Shown: piece by piece, positions 1 to 7,501 of the stretch
Layout of the letters: every line of letters begins with the position of its first letter
Position numbering within the stretch: the first letter of the stretch is position 1
NCBI RefSeq assembly: GCF_000733295.1
Contig: NZ_JPMI01000043.1
Span: forward strand, 1 to 36,686
Direction of reading: 5' to 3'
Source: Archangium violaceum Cb vi76
GTDB lineage: Bacteria > Myxococcota > Myxococcia > Myxococcales > Myxococcaceae
DNA: 36,686 bases
Position numbers and translations under genes: made by a program
Notes under the pieces: model-generated
Seen by the model: only the letters and a program-made list of their open reading frames with translations
Database searches by the model: none
What the model was told of the DNA's origin: nothing

Positions 1-95
1 AGTCGCACCACCGGTTGCAGGCGGCGGACGCGCCGAATTTCGATGCGACGCGCACCTCGCTGGGCATCGAGACGGGCGCCATCCTGAGCTTCTGA
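1..95 (+). CDS. C-terminal tail of an unidentified protein (partial)
   Basis: An open frame enters from the left edge and stops at TGA 93-95, giving about 30 residues that end in GIETGAILSF. The alternating polar/hydrophobic pattern and the terminal phenylalanine are typical of the last strand of an outer-membrane beta-barrel, the signal read by the BAM complex. This is inference from a short tail; no family can be named. The gene converges on the histidine kinase that ends at 114, leaving an 18-bp gap. Confidence 0.45.
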   Translation, partial: SHHRLQAADAPNFDATRTSLGIETGAILSF

Positions 96-113
96 GGCAG
101 AGGCCCATCCAGG

Positions 114-2261
114 TCATGCACCCAGGTCCGCGCCCAGGGGCTCGCGCTCCTGCATCGAGGCCACCTCGGGGGTGGGCCGCTGCTCGGGGAGCCTGGGAAG
201 GCGGACGCGCACGTGGGTGCCCTCGCCCTCCCGGCTCTCCAGCTCCACCCGGCCTTCGTGGAGCAGGAGGATGCCTCGTGAGAGGTACAGCCCCAGGCCC
301 ATTCCACCGCGGTCATGGGGGGTCCCCGCATGGGGGCGGTAGAAGCGCTCGAAGAGCCGCTCCCGCTGCTCCTCCGAGATGCCAATGCCCTCGTCCCGGA
401 TGGAGATCTCCACCTCCTCTCCCTCCACGTGGAGGGAGATCTCCACGGGGGTTCCCGCGGCCGAGTAGCGCGCGGCGTTGTCCATCAGCTCGGTGAGCAC
501 CTGCTCCAGCCGCGCCCGATCGCCCAGTACCCACGCGTCCGGTCCCGGGAGCATGTGGATGGGGTGGCTCGGATGGTGGGCGGCGGTGCTCGCGGCGGCG
601 GCTTCCACCAGTGCGCGCAGACGCAGCTCCGTCTTCTCGAAGTGCAACCGGCCGAGCTGGAGCTGGGAGGCATCCAGCAACGTGCGCACCACGCGGTCCA
701 TCCGGTCCGCCCCCCGGCTGATGCCCTCGAGCAACCGGCGCAGGGCGGGGGCCGGATGCGCCGTCCGGCAGGCGAGCTGGGCGAAGGACTTCATCACCGC
801 CAGGGGCGTCTTCAACTCGTGCGCGGCCATCTTCACGAACTCGCTCTGGAGGCGCTCCAATTCGACGGCCTGGGTGATGTCGCGCGACACCGTCACGGCG
901 GCCACGACACGGCCCGACTCGTCCCGGATGGGGGCGGCGTTCACCCGCAGGATGCGCCTCCGGTTCTGCGGGGGCTGGGTGATGACGAGCTCGGCGTCGT
1001 TCACCTGCTCTCCCCTCAAGGCCCGGGCGAGGGGCAGGGTGTCGAAGGCCAGGTCCTGCCCATCCAATCCCTGGGGGGGATGCGCCCAATACGAGGTGTC
1101 GAGTTCACTGCCCGCGGATGAGGTCTTCCCGAAGAGCGTCAGCGCGGCCCGGTTGGCGAGGGTGACTCGTCCCTCGGTGCCGACCACGACGACGGCCTCG
1201 ACCATGCTCTCGATGACGGCCTGGAGCTCCGCCGAGCGCCGCTGGACCTGGGCGAGCAGCCGCAGCCGCTCCTCCTCCTGGCGCTGGCGTTCGGCGAGCG
1301 TGCGGATCAGGGCCCGGGTCCTCTCCGAGCGGGCCATGACGATGCCGCTCGCTCCCAATCCCATCCAGAGCAGTACGCCCAGGGCCACCAGTAATGACCG
1401 CTGGCGGTGGACGTTCGAGAAGAGTGTGTCTTCCTTCGTCGAGGCGAACACCCTCCAGCCGGAATTCGGGACGCTTACCTGGGTGGTCCACCATCCCCGG
1501 TCCAATCCATGCGCGTGCTCCCACGTTCGCAGGTCCTCGAGTGAGAGCTCGGCCAGGCTGCGCGGGGAGCGTCCGCGCCCGCGTGCCCAGGTGAGGAGCT
1601 CCGCCCCCCTCGGATGCGCGATGAGCATGTCGTGGGGGCTGACGAGATAGAGGGACTCCGTGGGGGAGACGTTGGCCTGACGGACCATCTCTCCCACCAA
1701 GGGGAGGATGAGATCCACGCTCACGACTCCCCGCTGCCGGCCCTGGTCGTCGAAGAAGGCCCGCGTCAGGGACACGTACGTCTGGCCCATGTCGAAGTAG
1801 GGCTCGGTGATGGAGATCCGCTCGCCCCGCCGCCATGCCTGCTGGTACCAGTCCTGGCGGGGGTAGTCATAGACGGGGGTGGACCATTGGTAGGAGAGGA
1901 CCTGGTCCTGGTGGATGTAGGGGCCCATGTAGTGCACGCCGGGCGCGAACCGGCCGGGCTCGAACCACTCCCCGAGCCCATGGATCACGTGCTTCGGAGC
2001 GGAGGCCAGCATCCGGTGGAGCAGCGCCTCGAGCTCCTGCTGCTCCCGGAGGGGACCCGCGAGCGAGGCCAGGGTGTCGAGGAGCTGCTCCGCGGCGTGG
2101 AGTTGGGAGCCGAGCCCGGAAGCCAACTCGTGGGCGCGAGCCGTCTGTTGGGCAAGGGCCTCCTGCTCCTGGCCGTGAAGCGCTCTCTGGGCGAACACGA
2201 GCAGGGCACCGGTGAGCGCCACGCCCAGTCCCACGACCAGCAGCAGGGCAAGCGAGGGCAA
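114..2261 (-). CDS. Membrane-bound sensor histidine kinase (cache sensor, PAS, HisKA, HATPase)
   Basis: Sensor kinase that would autophosphorylate a histidine in response to an extracytoplasmic or membrane signal. Order of parts (715 aa): TM1 about 3-25; periplasmic double-cache-like sensor about 35-280 (with motifs such as DWYQQAW and SVDLILP); TM2 about 290-310; PAS about 345-465; HisKA with MAAHELKTPL and phospho-acceptor His481; HATPase with N box (Asn595 in LMDNAARYS), G1 box DEGIGIS (from 623), F box LFERFY and G2 box GGMGLGLYLSRG. No receiver domain and no adjacent response regulator, so it is an orphan. The start is uncertain: TTG at 2261 is the only usual start codon, but the frame stays open upstream to 2421 and encodes a basic stretch (RRRTSARW) that would suit the cytoplasmic N-terminus before TM1. 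Transcribed in the same direction as the sigma54 activator upstream. Confidence 0.93.
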   Translation of the reverse strand: MPSLALLLVVGLGVALTGALLVFAQRALHGQEQEALAQQTARAHELASGLGSQLHAAEQLLDTLASLAGPLREQQELEALLHRMLASAPKHVIHGLGEWFEPGRFAPGVHYMGPYIHQDQVLSYQWSTPVYDYPRQDWYQQAWRRGERISITEPYFDMGQTYVSLTRAFFDDQGRQRGVVSVDLILPLVGEMVRQANVSPTESLYLVSPHDMLIAHPRGAELLTWARGRGRSPRSLAELSLEDLRTWEHAHGLDRGWWTTQVSVPNSGWRVFASTKEDTLFSNVHRQRSLLVALGVLLWMGLGASGIVMARSERTRALIRTLAERQRQEEERLRLLAQVQRRSAELQAVIESMVEAVVVVGTEGRVTLANRAALTLFGKTSSAGSELDTSYWAHPPQGLDGQDLAFDTLPLARALRGEQVNDAELVITQPPQNRRRILRVNAAPIRDESGRVVAAVTVSRDITQAVELERLQSEFVKMAAHELKTPLAVMKSFAQLACRTAHPAPALRRLLEGISRGADRMDRVVRTLLDASQLQLGRLHFEKTELRLRALVEAAAASTAAHHPSHPIHMLPGPDAWVLGDRARLEQVLTELMDNAARYSAAGTPVEISLHVEGEEVEISIRDEGIGISEEQRERLFERFYRPHAGTPHDRGGMGLGLYLSRGILLLHEGRVELESREGEGTHVRVRLPRLPEQRPTPEVASMQEREPLGADLGA

Positions 2262-2366
2262 CCAGCGTGCCGATGTCCGGCGGCGATATCCCTTTTGGTG
2301 TTCACCTCGTGGCGATGGCGTCCCTCCGGCTCTTTCTTCATGGATGAGGGGGGAGTGGGGGGACCG

Positions 2367-2389
2367 CCAAGGGGGCGGCCCGGTCCGCC
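2367..2389 (-). terminator. GC-rich bulged hairpin after a possible small gene
   Basis: The sequence from about 2361 to 2386 can fold as GGACC...GGTCC with an inner GCC/GGC pairing around AAGGG. It lies just downstream of the small minus-strand frame ending at 2421 and upstream of the histidine kinase. There is no U-run, as is common in GC-rich genomes. Weak support. Confidence 0.2.
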
Positions 2390-2420
2390 CGTTCGTGTGC
2401 CACGTGTCCGGGCATCGGGG

Positions 2421-2546
2421 TTACCCCTCGTCCGTGAAGCCGTACTTCTCATGCACCCAGACGTGCCTGGGCCGTTTGTCTTTTCGCGTCCCGGACCTGG
2501 CGGGTTCTTCTGGCTGGAGATCTCGAGCACACGGGCGCTCGAGCAA
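2421..2546 (-). CDS. Possible 41-aa basic small protein
   Basis: A short minus-strand frame ends at TAA 2421-2423. Its C-terminal half reads RKDKRPRHVWVHEKYGFTDE, with well-spaced aromatic and charged residues, and almost every codon there ends in G or C, as expected for a real gene in this genome. The only nearby start is TTG at 2546, 2 nt after an AGGGGAGAGGGG run contributed by the dispersed GGGAGAGGG repeat, so the repeat may have replaced the original 5' end. Function unknown. It could be a remnant of a longer gene or a chance frame. Confidence 0.35.
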   Translation of the reverse strand: MLERPCARDLQPEEPARSGTRKDKRPRHVWVHEKYGFTDEG

Positions 2547-2548
2547 TT

Positions 2549-2585
2549 CCCCTCTCCCCTCGGGAGAGGGACGGGGTGAGGGTAT
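2549..2585 (+). repeat. GGGAGAGGG dispersed repeat, copy 1
   Basis: Contains a perfect hairpin with arms CCCTCTCCC and GGGAGAGGG (2550-2570), followed by ACGGGGTGAGGG. All 37 bases are identical, in inverse orientation, to 3028-3064, and the element is related to 8560-8593. Translated, this element gives the spurious peptide LPSGEGRGEG, familiar from many proteobacterial intergenic regions. Confidence 0.85.
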
Positions 2586-2636
2586 CGAGCGCCCTGAGTT
2601 GAATCCGAGTGTACTGCGTCTCAGGAGAAGCTCCGC

Positions 2637-2933
2637 CTAACCTGAAGCCTTCCGGCGCCTGATCAATGGACCGACGGAGTCTGGCCTGTAGAGCTTTCCC
2701 TTGACGACACTCCGGCACATCACCCGGGGAGAAGCCGTGGCTCCTCGACCCCGGCAGCTGGAACAATGACTTTGAGGGCCTTCCGGATGCACGTCTGCAC
2801 TACGGGCGTTCGTTACTCCAAATCCTTCAGGGTATTTGTAAAAGACATGCTCGGTAACACCAGCATCTTGTGAGCATCCCGGGCAGGATTTGAAATCATC
2901 TGCTTCGGTCCATTGCGAACGATTGAGCGGCAT
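2637..2933 (-). CDS. Small protein with two CxxC motifs (zinc-ribbon-like)
   Basis: 98 aa if it starts at ATG 2933 (MPLNRSQWTEADDFKSC). Residues 16-19 read CPGC, and a second knuckle CSSC follows about 35 residues later, separated by a hydrophilic stretch containing HVFYKYPEGFGVTNAR. Paired CxxC knuckles suggest a zinc ribbon or HNH-like treble clef; no HNH catalytic motif is visible, so function is not assigned. The frame stays open upstream of the ATG and includes two more cysteines (CVC), so a longer N-terminus is possible, but that part soon runs into the repeat at 3028-3064. Base composition is clearly lower in GC than the neighbours. The last 30 residues are basic and may be non-native. 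It lies inside a perfect inverted repeat. Confidence 0.5.
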   Translation of the reverse strand: MPLNRSQWTEADDFKSCPGCSQDAGVTEHVFYKYPEGFGVTNARSADVHPEGPQSHCSSCRGRGATASPRVMCRSVVKGKLYRPDSVGPLIRRRKASG

Positions 2934-3027
2934 TCCACATTCTGAACGAACGCCAGTTTGAGGCACGCTGAACCGGCGACCCTCACCATCACGGCAGACG
3001 CAGCCTCGAGCCAACCCGGGAACTTCA

Positions 3028-3064
3028 ATACCCTCACCCCGTCCCTCTCCCGAGGGGAGAGGGG
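3028..3064 (-). repeat. GGGAGAGGG dispersed repeat, copy 2 (inverted)
   Basis: Exact reverse complement of 2549-2585 over 37 bases. Together the two copies bracket about 440 bp of lower-GC DNA holding the CxxC protein. This copy begins about 50 bp downstream of the sigma54-activator stop codon, where its hairpin could also end transcription. Confidence 0.85.
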
Positions 3065-3114
3065 TTGTTGGTTCGTCGGGATGAAGATTGATGGGAGGGA
3101 AGGGTGAACGAGGC

Positions 3115-4686
3115 TCAGCCCTCGTCCGCGATCCCATACTCCTTGAGCTTCCGGCCCAGCGTGTTGCGGCCGATCTGCAGCACCTTCGAGGCCGCCGTCC
3201 GGTTGCCCTTCACCGAGTCCAGCACCCGCAGGATGTGCCGCTTCTCCACCTCGGCCAGGGGCAGCAGCTCCCCGGTGCCGCTCTCCATCACCGTCTCACC
3301 AGACTCCACTGGAGCCGGTGCCGCGCTCACCACCTTCGGCAGGGGCAGGTGCTCCTCGAGGATCTCCCCCTCGCATAGCACCACCGCGCTCTCGATGCAG
3401 TTCTCCAGCTCGCGCACGTTGCCCGGCCACCGGTAGCGCTTGAGCCGATCCAGCGCCACCCCGCTCAGCCTCGGCAATGGCAGCCGGTGCCGCTTCGCCG
3501 AGGCCGCGATGAAGTGCCGCGTCAACCGCTCGATGTCCTCCCCACCTCGCTCCCGCAGCGGCGGCAGCACCAGCTCCACCACCTTGATGCGGTAGTACAG
3601 GTCCTCCCGGAACTTCCCCTCCGACACCATCTTCACCAGATCCCGGTTCGTCGCCGCCACGATCCGCACGTCCACCTTGATCGTCTGCGTGCCGCCCACC
3701 CGCTCGAACTCCCGGTCCTGCAGCACTCGCAGTAGCTTGCCCTGCACCGGAAGCGGCAGCTCGCCAATCTCGTCGATGAACACCGTGCCGCCATCCGCCG
3801 CCTCGAACTTGCCCGGCACCCGGTGGTCCGCCCCCGTGAAGGCTCCCTTCTCGTGGCCGAACAGCTCGTTCTCGATCAGCGACGCCGGCAACGCCGCGCA
3901 GTCCACCTTCACGAACGGCTTGTCCCGCCTCGGCCCGTTGACGTGCACCGCCCGCGCGAACAGCTCCTTGCCGCACCCGCTCTCGCCCCGCAGCAACACC
4001 GTGGCGTCCGTGGGCGCCGCCTTCTGGATCAACCGGTAGATGACCTTGAGCGGCTCGGACTCGCCGATGATCCGGTTGAAGAAGTAGCCCACCGGCGCCT
4101 GCGGCTGATCCTTCGCCCGCTGGAGCTCCTGGTACAGGCTCGTGCTCTGCAGCGCGTGGCTCACCTGCACCGCGATGGCCATCAGCCGCTCCACGTCGTC
4201 ATCCGTGAAGCGCCCGCCTCCGCGCCGGTTGAGCACCTGGAGCACGCCGTAGATGGTGCCCACCGTGTCTCGCAACGGCACCGCCAGGATCGTCGTGGTG
4301 CGGTAGCCCGTCAGCCGGTCGATGTCCGCGAAGAAGCGGCTCTCCCCCCGGGCGTCCGGCATGTTCACGGGCTCGCCGTGCTCGGCCACGAAACCGGCCA
4401 CGCCCTGGCCCACCTTCACCCGGATCTGCGACACCTCGGGAAGGTGCGCCGCCCTCGAGAACAGCTCACCGCGCGCCGGATCCAACAGCCACAGCGTTCC
4501 CCGGTCCGCCTGCATCGTCACCGCGATGCGATCCATCAACGTCTGGAGGAACGCATCGAGATCGATCTCCCGACCGACGAGCCCGCCGATCGGGAGCAGT
4601 ACCTGGCTGATGTCCGGGGTAGAGGCCATGAAGGGCAGGGGGGGAAGCTCGAAGTCCAGGGGGACACTATCGCAGTGCGGGCCCAT
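3115..4686 (-). CDS. GAF-domain sigma54 enhancer-binding protein (NtrC family)
   Basis: Activator that would bind upstream of -24/-12 promoters and use ATP to open sigma54-RNA polymerase complexes. 523 aa: GAF sensor about 40-185, linker, AAA+ domain about 205-435 with Walker A GESGCGKE (234-241), the sigma54-contact loop GAFTGA (281-286), Walker B VFIDE (302-306) and the arginine-finger region near 348-365, then a Fis-type helix-turn-helix (about 480-518, KGNRTAASKVLQIGRNTLGRKL). There is no receiver domain, so control is probably by a ligand or partner bound to GAF, as in FhlA/NifA-type proteins. ATG 4686 is chosen because GGGGGAGGGG lies 4-13 nt upstream; ATG 4629 has no such site. It follows the hydrolase gene by 13 nt and is probably co-transcribed from the sigma54 promoter at 5607-5623. 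Confidence 0.94.
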   Translation of the reverse strand: MGPHCDSVPLDFELPPLPFMASTPDISQVLLPIGGLVGREIDLDAFLQTLMDRIAVTMQADRGTLWLLDPARGELFSRAAHLPEVSQIRVKVGQGVAGFVAEHGEPVNMPDARGESRFFADIDRLTGYRTTTILAVPLRDTVGTIYGVLQVLNRRGGGRFTDDDVERLMAIAVQVSHALQSTSLYQELQRAKDQPQAPVGYFFNRIIGESEPLKVIYRLIQKAAPTDATVLLRGESGCGKELFARAVHVNGPRRDKPFVKVDCAALPASLIENELFGHEKGAFTGADHRVPGKFEAADGGTVFIDEIGELPLPVQGKLLRVLQDREFERVGGTQTIKVDVRIVAATNRDLVKMVSEGKFREDLYYRIKVVELVLPPLRERGGEDIERLTRHFIAASAKRHRLPLPRLSGVALDRLKRYRWPGNVRELENCIESAVVLCEGEILEEHLPLPKVVSAAPAPVESGETVMESGTGELLPLAEVEKRHILRVLDSVKGNRTAASKVLQIGRNTLGRKLKEYGIADEG

Positions 4687-4699
4687 GCGCCCCTCCCCC

Positions 4700-5545
4700 T
4701 CACGCGCAGGCGGCCCCGAGCACGATTCGCTTGCCCTCGCGCGCGGGCTCGGTGGCGGAGAAGTGGTTGCGCGCCTCCTCGGCCATGTTCTCCACCTGCT
4801 CGTCGTTGTGCGCCGGGTCATGGTGGAACAGGAACAGCCGCTGCGCGTTCACCGCCGCGGCCACCTGCGCCGCGTCCACCATGGTGGAGTGCCCCCAGCC
4901 CTTCTTGGGGATCCCCTTCTTCCCGTTGTACTCGTCCGGGGTGTACTGCGCGTCCAGGCACAGCGCGTCCGCGCCCTCCATCCACTTCGCCACCCGTGGA
5001 TCCAACGTGGCCAGGGAGATCTCCATGTCCGTGGCGTAGACGAAGCTGTGGCCGTCCGCCTCCACGCGGTAGGCCAGGCACCCCTGGGGATGCGGTGCGT
5101 CGAAGGGCGTCACCCGGAAGGGTCCCACCTCCACCGGGCGCCCGTGCAGCGCCGAGCCGAACGTCATCCGCGAGCGCATGGTGGACAGCGGCACCGGGAA
5201 GTGGGGCGGCTCCATCTGCCTGGCCAGCACCGACTCGAGCGCCTGCGCCCCATCCGTCCCCGGGCCGTACAGCATCAGCTCCGTGTTGGGCAGGTAGCCC
5301 GGCGTGAAGAAGGGGAAGCCCTGCACATGGTCCCAGTGCAGGTGCGAGAAGAAGAGCGTGGCCTTGCGCGGGTCGCCCTCGCGCATCATCGCCTCGCCCA
5401 GCGCCCGGATGCCCGTGCCCGCGTCCAGGATGAGCCGGTGCCCCTGGCTCACCACCTCCAGGCACGACGTGTTGCCCCCGATCCTCGCCGCGTGCGCCCC
5501 CGACACCGCGATGCTCCCCCTCACTCCGTAGAATCGCACTTCCAT
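4700..5545 (-). CDS. Metallo-beta-lactamase-fold hydrolase
   Basis: 281 aa dinuclear metal hydrolase of the MBL superfamily, probably cytoplasmic (no signal peptide). The metal-binding motif HLHWDH is at 68-73 (HxHxDH), with further candidate ligands His152, Asp173, His219 and His241/242. The N-terminal FYGVRGSI and GGNTSCLEV strings are typical of the RNase Z/PhnP-like branch acting on phosphodiesters or cyclic nucleotides, but the substrate cannot be read from sequence. ATG 5545 is preceded by GAGGAGGAG at good spacing. First gene of an operon with the sigma54 activator, so its product might generate or remove the signal sensed by the activator's GAF domain (inference). Confidence 0.88.
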   Translation of the reverse strand: MEVRFYGVRGSIAVSGAHAARIGGNTSCLEVVSQGHRLILDAGTGIRALGEAMMREGDPRKATLFFSHLHWDHVQGFPFFTPGYLPNTELMLYGPGTDGAQALESVLARQMEPPHFPVPLSTMRSRMTFGSALHGRPVEVGPFRVTPFDAPHPQGCLAYRVEADGHSFVYATDMEISLATLDPRVAKWMEGADALCLDAQYTPDEYNGKKGIPKKGWGHSTMVDAAQVAAAVNAQRLFLFHHDPAHNDEQVENMAEEARNHFSATEPAREGKRIVLGAACA

Positions 5546-5606
5546 GGTCGCTCCTCCTCGAAGGCTGGGGCGGTCCGTTCTGGCCGCCTTCACGCGCTCT
5601 CCCCAA

Positions 5607-5623
5607 AGCAAGGACGTTGCCAA
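5607..5623 (-). promoter_or_regulatory. Sigma54 (-24/-12) promoter of the hydrolase-activator operon
   Basis: On the minus strand the sequence is TTGGCAACGTCCTTGCT. It matches the consensus YTGGCACGrNNNTTGCW at all positions except the CG after TGGCA, and the essential GG and GC are separated by exactly 10 nt. Transcription would start near 5596, giving a leader of about 50 nt before ATG 5545. The operon's second gene encodes a sigma54 activator. Confidence 0.72.
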
Positions 5624-5673
5624 CCTCAAATGGCCGGAATTGCTGGGAATCCAGGGCGGTGGGACAGATCGGC

Positions 5674-5690
5674 TGCGCCATTCCGGCGCA
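5674..5690. promoter_or_regulatory. Dyad upstream of the sigma54 promoter (possible activator site)
   Basis: Arms TGCGCC and GGCGCA flank a 5-nt spacer (ATTCC). The centre lies about 85 bp upstream of the predicted start near 5596, in the range where enhancer-binding proteins bind. It also lies in the leader of the divergent membrane-protein gene. No binding evidence. Confidence 0.35.
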
Positions 5691-5710
5691 CCTGGATGGA
5701 GCGCTCGGTC

Positions 5711-5722
5711 CGATCCGGATCG
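5711..5722. promoter_or_regulatory. Perfect 12-bp palindrome CGATCCGGATCG
   Basis: Self-complementary sequence about 120 bp upstream of the predicted sigma54 start and about 50 bp upstream of the divergent gene at 5770. A candidate second activator half of an upstream activating region, or a chance palindrome. Confidence 0.3.
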
Positions 5723-5769
5723 CCTGGGGGTGCGTGGAGCAGCCGGGCATTGTGTGGGAATGGACGCAC

Positions 5770-6444
5770 ATGGAAGACTCGGCGCGCCGCCCCTTGCGCG
5801 GCAAGAGGGGGATCTTCCGCGTGTATCCCGATCGTTTCCGGCTGCCCCAGGTCACCGAGCACGTGCTGACGTGGCTGGAGAGGCGCCGGCCCGGCTTCGG
5901 CGAGTGGGACGGTGAGGTGGAGGCGCAGCTGCAGGCCGAGGCGCGGCTGGCGCTGGCCGACGTGGCCCGGCGCTTCTCCGAGGTGGCGGTGGACCCGGGC
6001 TACTGGGAGCGCCTGGAGCGCAGCGTCTTCACCGTGGCAGTGCCGCGCTACTTCCAGCTGGCGCGCGAGCACCACGCGCTGCAGCGGCGCCAATACGGGC
6101 TGTGGCGCGGGGGGGATCTGCTCTCGCGCGTGGCCTACACGGGGGTGGGCATCGTGGCGGCGGTGGTGATCGCCCTCACGCGGGTGCCCAACTGGCTCGA
6201 GCCGCTGCCCTTCGCGCTCATCCTCCTCGGGCCCTTCCTGCCGGACATGCAGGAGTCCTATTACGAGCGCCGCTACCGGCGGAGGCTCGCCACGCTGGTG
6301 CGGGACATGGTGGTGGAACAGCAGCAGCTCGAGGCCTACCGGCCCCTGGACGAGTCCGTCCCGCCGGTGCCCGAGCGACTCTCCGAGCCGGAGTCTCCGG
6401 AGCGGAGCGGTGGATCCTCTTCGAATCCGAAGGAGAAGGTATGA
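5770..6444 (+). CDS. Membrane protein of unknown function, first gene of the SPFH operon
   Basis: 224 aa. A mostly helical, charged N-terminal part (1-115) precedes two closely spaced transmembrane segments (about 121-137 and 145-158), and a basic/acidic C-terminal tail follows. No family recognised. ATG 5770 is used; an in-frame GTG at 5752 is an alternative and neither has a strong ribosome-binding site. Its stop overlaps the next start (ATGA at 6441-6444), so it is translationally coupled to the SPFH proteins and probably a membrane partner of them. Transcribed divergently from the hydrolase operon. Confidence 0.7.
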   Translation: MEDSARRPLRGKRGIFRVYPDRFRLPQVTEHVLTWLERRRPGFGEWDGEVEAQLQAEARLALADVARRFSEVAVDPGYWERLERSVFTVAVPRYFQLAREHHALQRRQYGLWRGGDLLSRVAYTGVGIVAAVVIALTRVPNWLEPLPFALILLGPFLPDMQESYYERRYRRRLATLVRDMVVEQQQLEAYRPLDESVPPVPERLSEPESPERSGGSSSNPKEKV

Positions 6445-7496
6445 GCAAGGCGGGAGATCAAATCCTCGCGGCCCTGAAGCAGCCCCGGACGCGGATGCTC
6501 TGGCCGGTGGGCGTGCTGCTGTTGGGCGGCCTGTTCGCGTACAACGTGTGCACCGTCTACATCCGGCCGTACGAGAGCGGGGTGAAGCAGGTGATCCTGG
6601 GTGGGGAGAAGGGCATCCGGGACAAGGTGTACGGGCCGGGCCTGCACTGGGTGACGCCGGGGGCCGAGCGCATGCACCGCTTCCCCACGGACCTGCAGGT
6701 GCTGGAGATGGCGGACAACTCCGCCGAGGTGGGCGAGGGCGCGGAGCACCGTGTGGTGCGGGCCATCAAGATCCAGACGTCCGAGGGCTACACGGTCTCG
6801 GCGGACGTGACGCTGCTGTACCGGATCGAGAACCCGTACAAGGTGATGACGCAGATTGGCCCGGGGCGGCTGTACGAGGACTCGGCGGTGATTCCGCGCG
6901 GGGAGCAGGTGCTGCGCCGGACACTGGGAGAGATGGACGCGGATGACTTCTACAAGGGAGATCGGCGCGACAAGGCGATGGCGCAGGCGCAGAAGCTGCT
7001 GGTCGCGGAGCTGGAGCCCAAGGGCATCAAGGTGACGCACGTGCTGCTGCGGCAGTACCGGTACGACTCGCGCTACCAGCAGGCGATCGAACAGCGGAAG
7101 ATCCAGGATCAGTCCGTCTTCAAGAACATGGCGGAGGCGGCGGCGGCGCAGGCCGAGGCGGAGAAGAACAAGATCATCGCCGTGGGCCAGGCCACGGTGC
7201 AGGTGGAGCTGTCGCGCGGAGACGCGGAGGTGGCGAAGCTGCGCTCGGAGGCGGAGCTGTACCGGCGCACCAAGGCGGCCGAGGGCGATCTGGTGGTGAA
7301 GCTGGCCAAGGCGAAGGGAATAGAGCTGGAGAACGCGGCGCTGCGCGGGGCGGGCAGCGAGAACATGGTGGGCCTGAAGATGGCGGACGTGCTGGGAGGC
7401 ACGCAGGTGATCGTCGTGCCCACGGATGGCGAGGGTGGGGTGAACCCGTTGGATCTCAACGCGGCGCTCCGGCGCTTCGACGTGAAGGGGATGTGA
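6441..7496 (+). CDS. SPFH/band-7 (stomatin/HflK-like) membrane protein
   Basis: 351 aa. A single N-terminal transmembrane segment (about 15-38) is followed by an SPFH domain (about 40-230; includes GPGLHWVTPG and ALGLYRI-type strand TLLYRIENPY) and an Ala/Glu-rich coiled coil (about 230-305) typical of flotillin, stomatin and HflK/HflC proteins. These form large ring or cage assemblies on membranes and often control proteases or domain organisation. Starts within the previous stop codon and is followed almost at once by a second SPFH gene, a pairing like HflK-HflC. No FtsH gene is nearby. Confidence 0.88.
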   Translation: MSKAGDQILAALKQPRTRMLWPVGVLLLGGLFAYNVCTVYIRPYESGVKQVILGGEKGIRDKVYGPGLHWVTPGAERMHRFPTDLQVLEMADNSAEVGEGAEHRVVRAIKIQTSEGYTVSADVTLLYRIENPYKVMTQIGPGRLYEDSAVIPRGEQVLRRTLGEMDADDFYKGDRRDKAMAQAQKLLVAELEPKGIKVTHVLLRQYRYDSRYQQAIEQRKIQDQSVFKNMAEAAAAQAEAEKNKIIAVGQATVQVELSRGDAEVAKLRSEAELYRRTKAAEGDLVVKLAKAKGIELENAALRGAGSENMVGLKMADVLGGTQVIVVPTDGEGGVNPLDLNAALRRFDVKGM

Positions 7497-7501
7497 GAGC
7501 C

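Noticed and set aside
2257-2273. Sigma54-like element at the histidine-kinase start
   Set aside because: Not called as a promoter: transcription would begin inside the region encoding TM1 and leave no sensible start codon, so it is probably chance.
2813-3037. Alternative minus-strand frame of 74 codons over the CxxC protein
   Set aside because: Lacks the patterned cysteines and GC3 bias of the overlapping frame ending at 2637; treated as a shadow.
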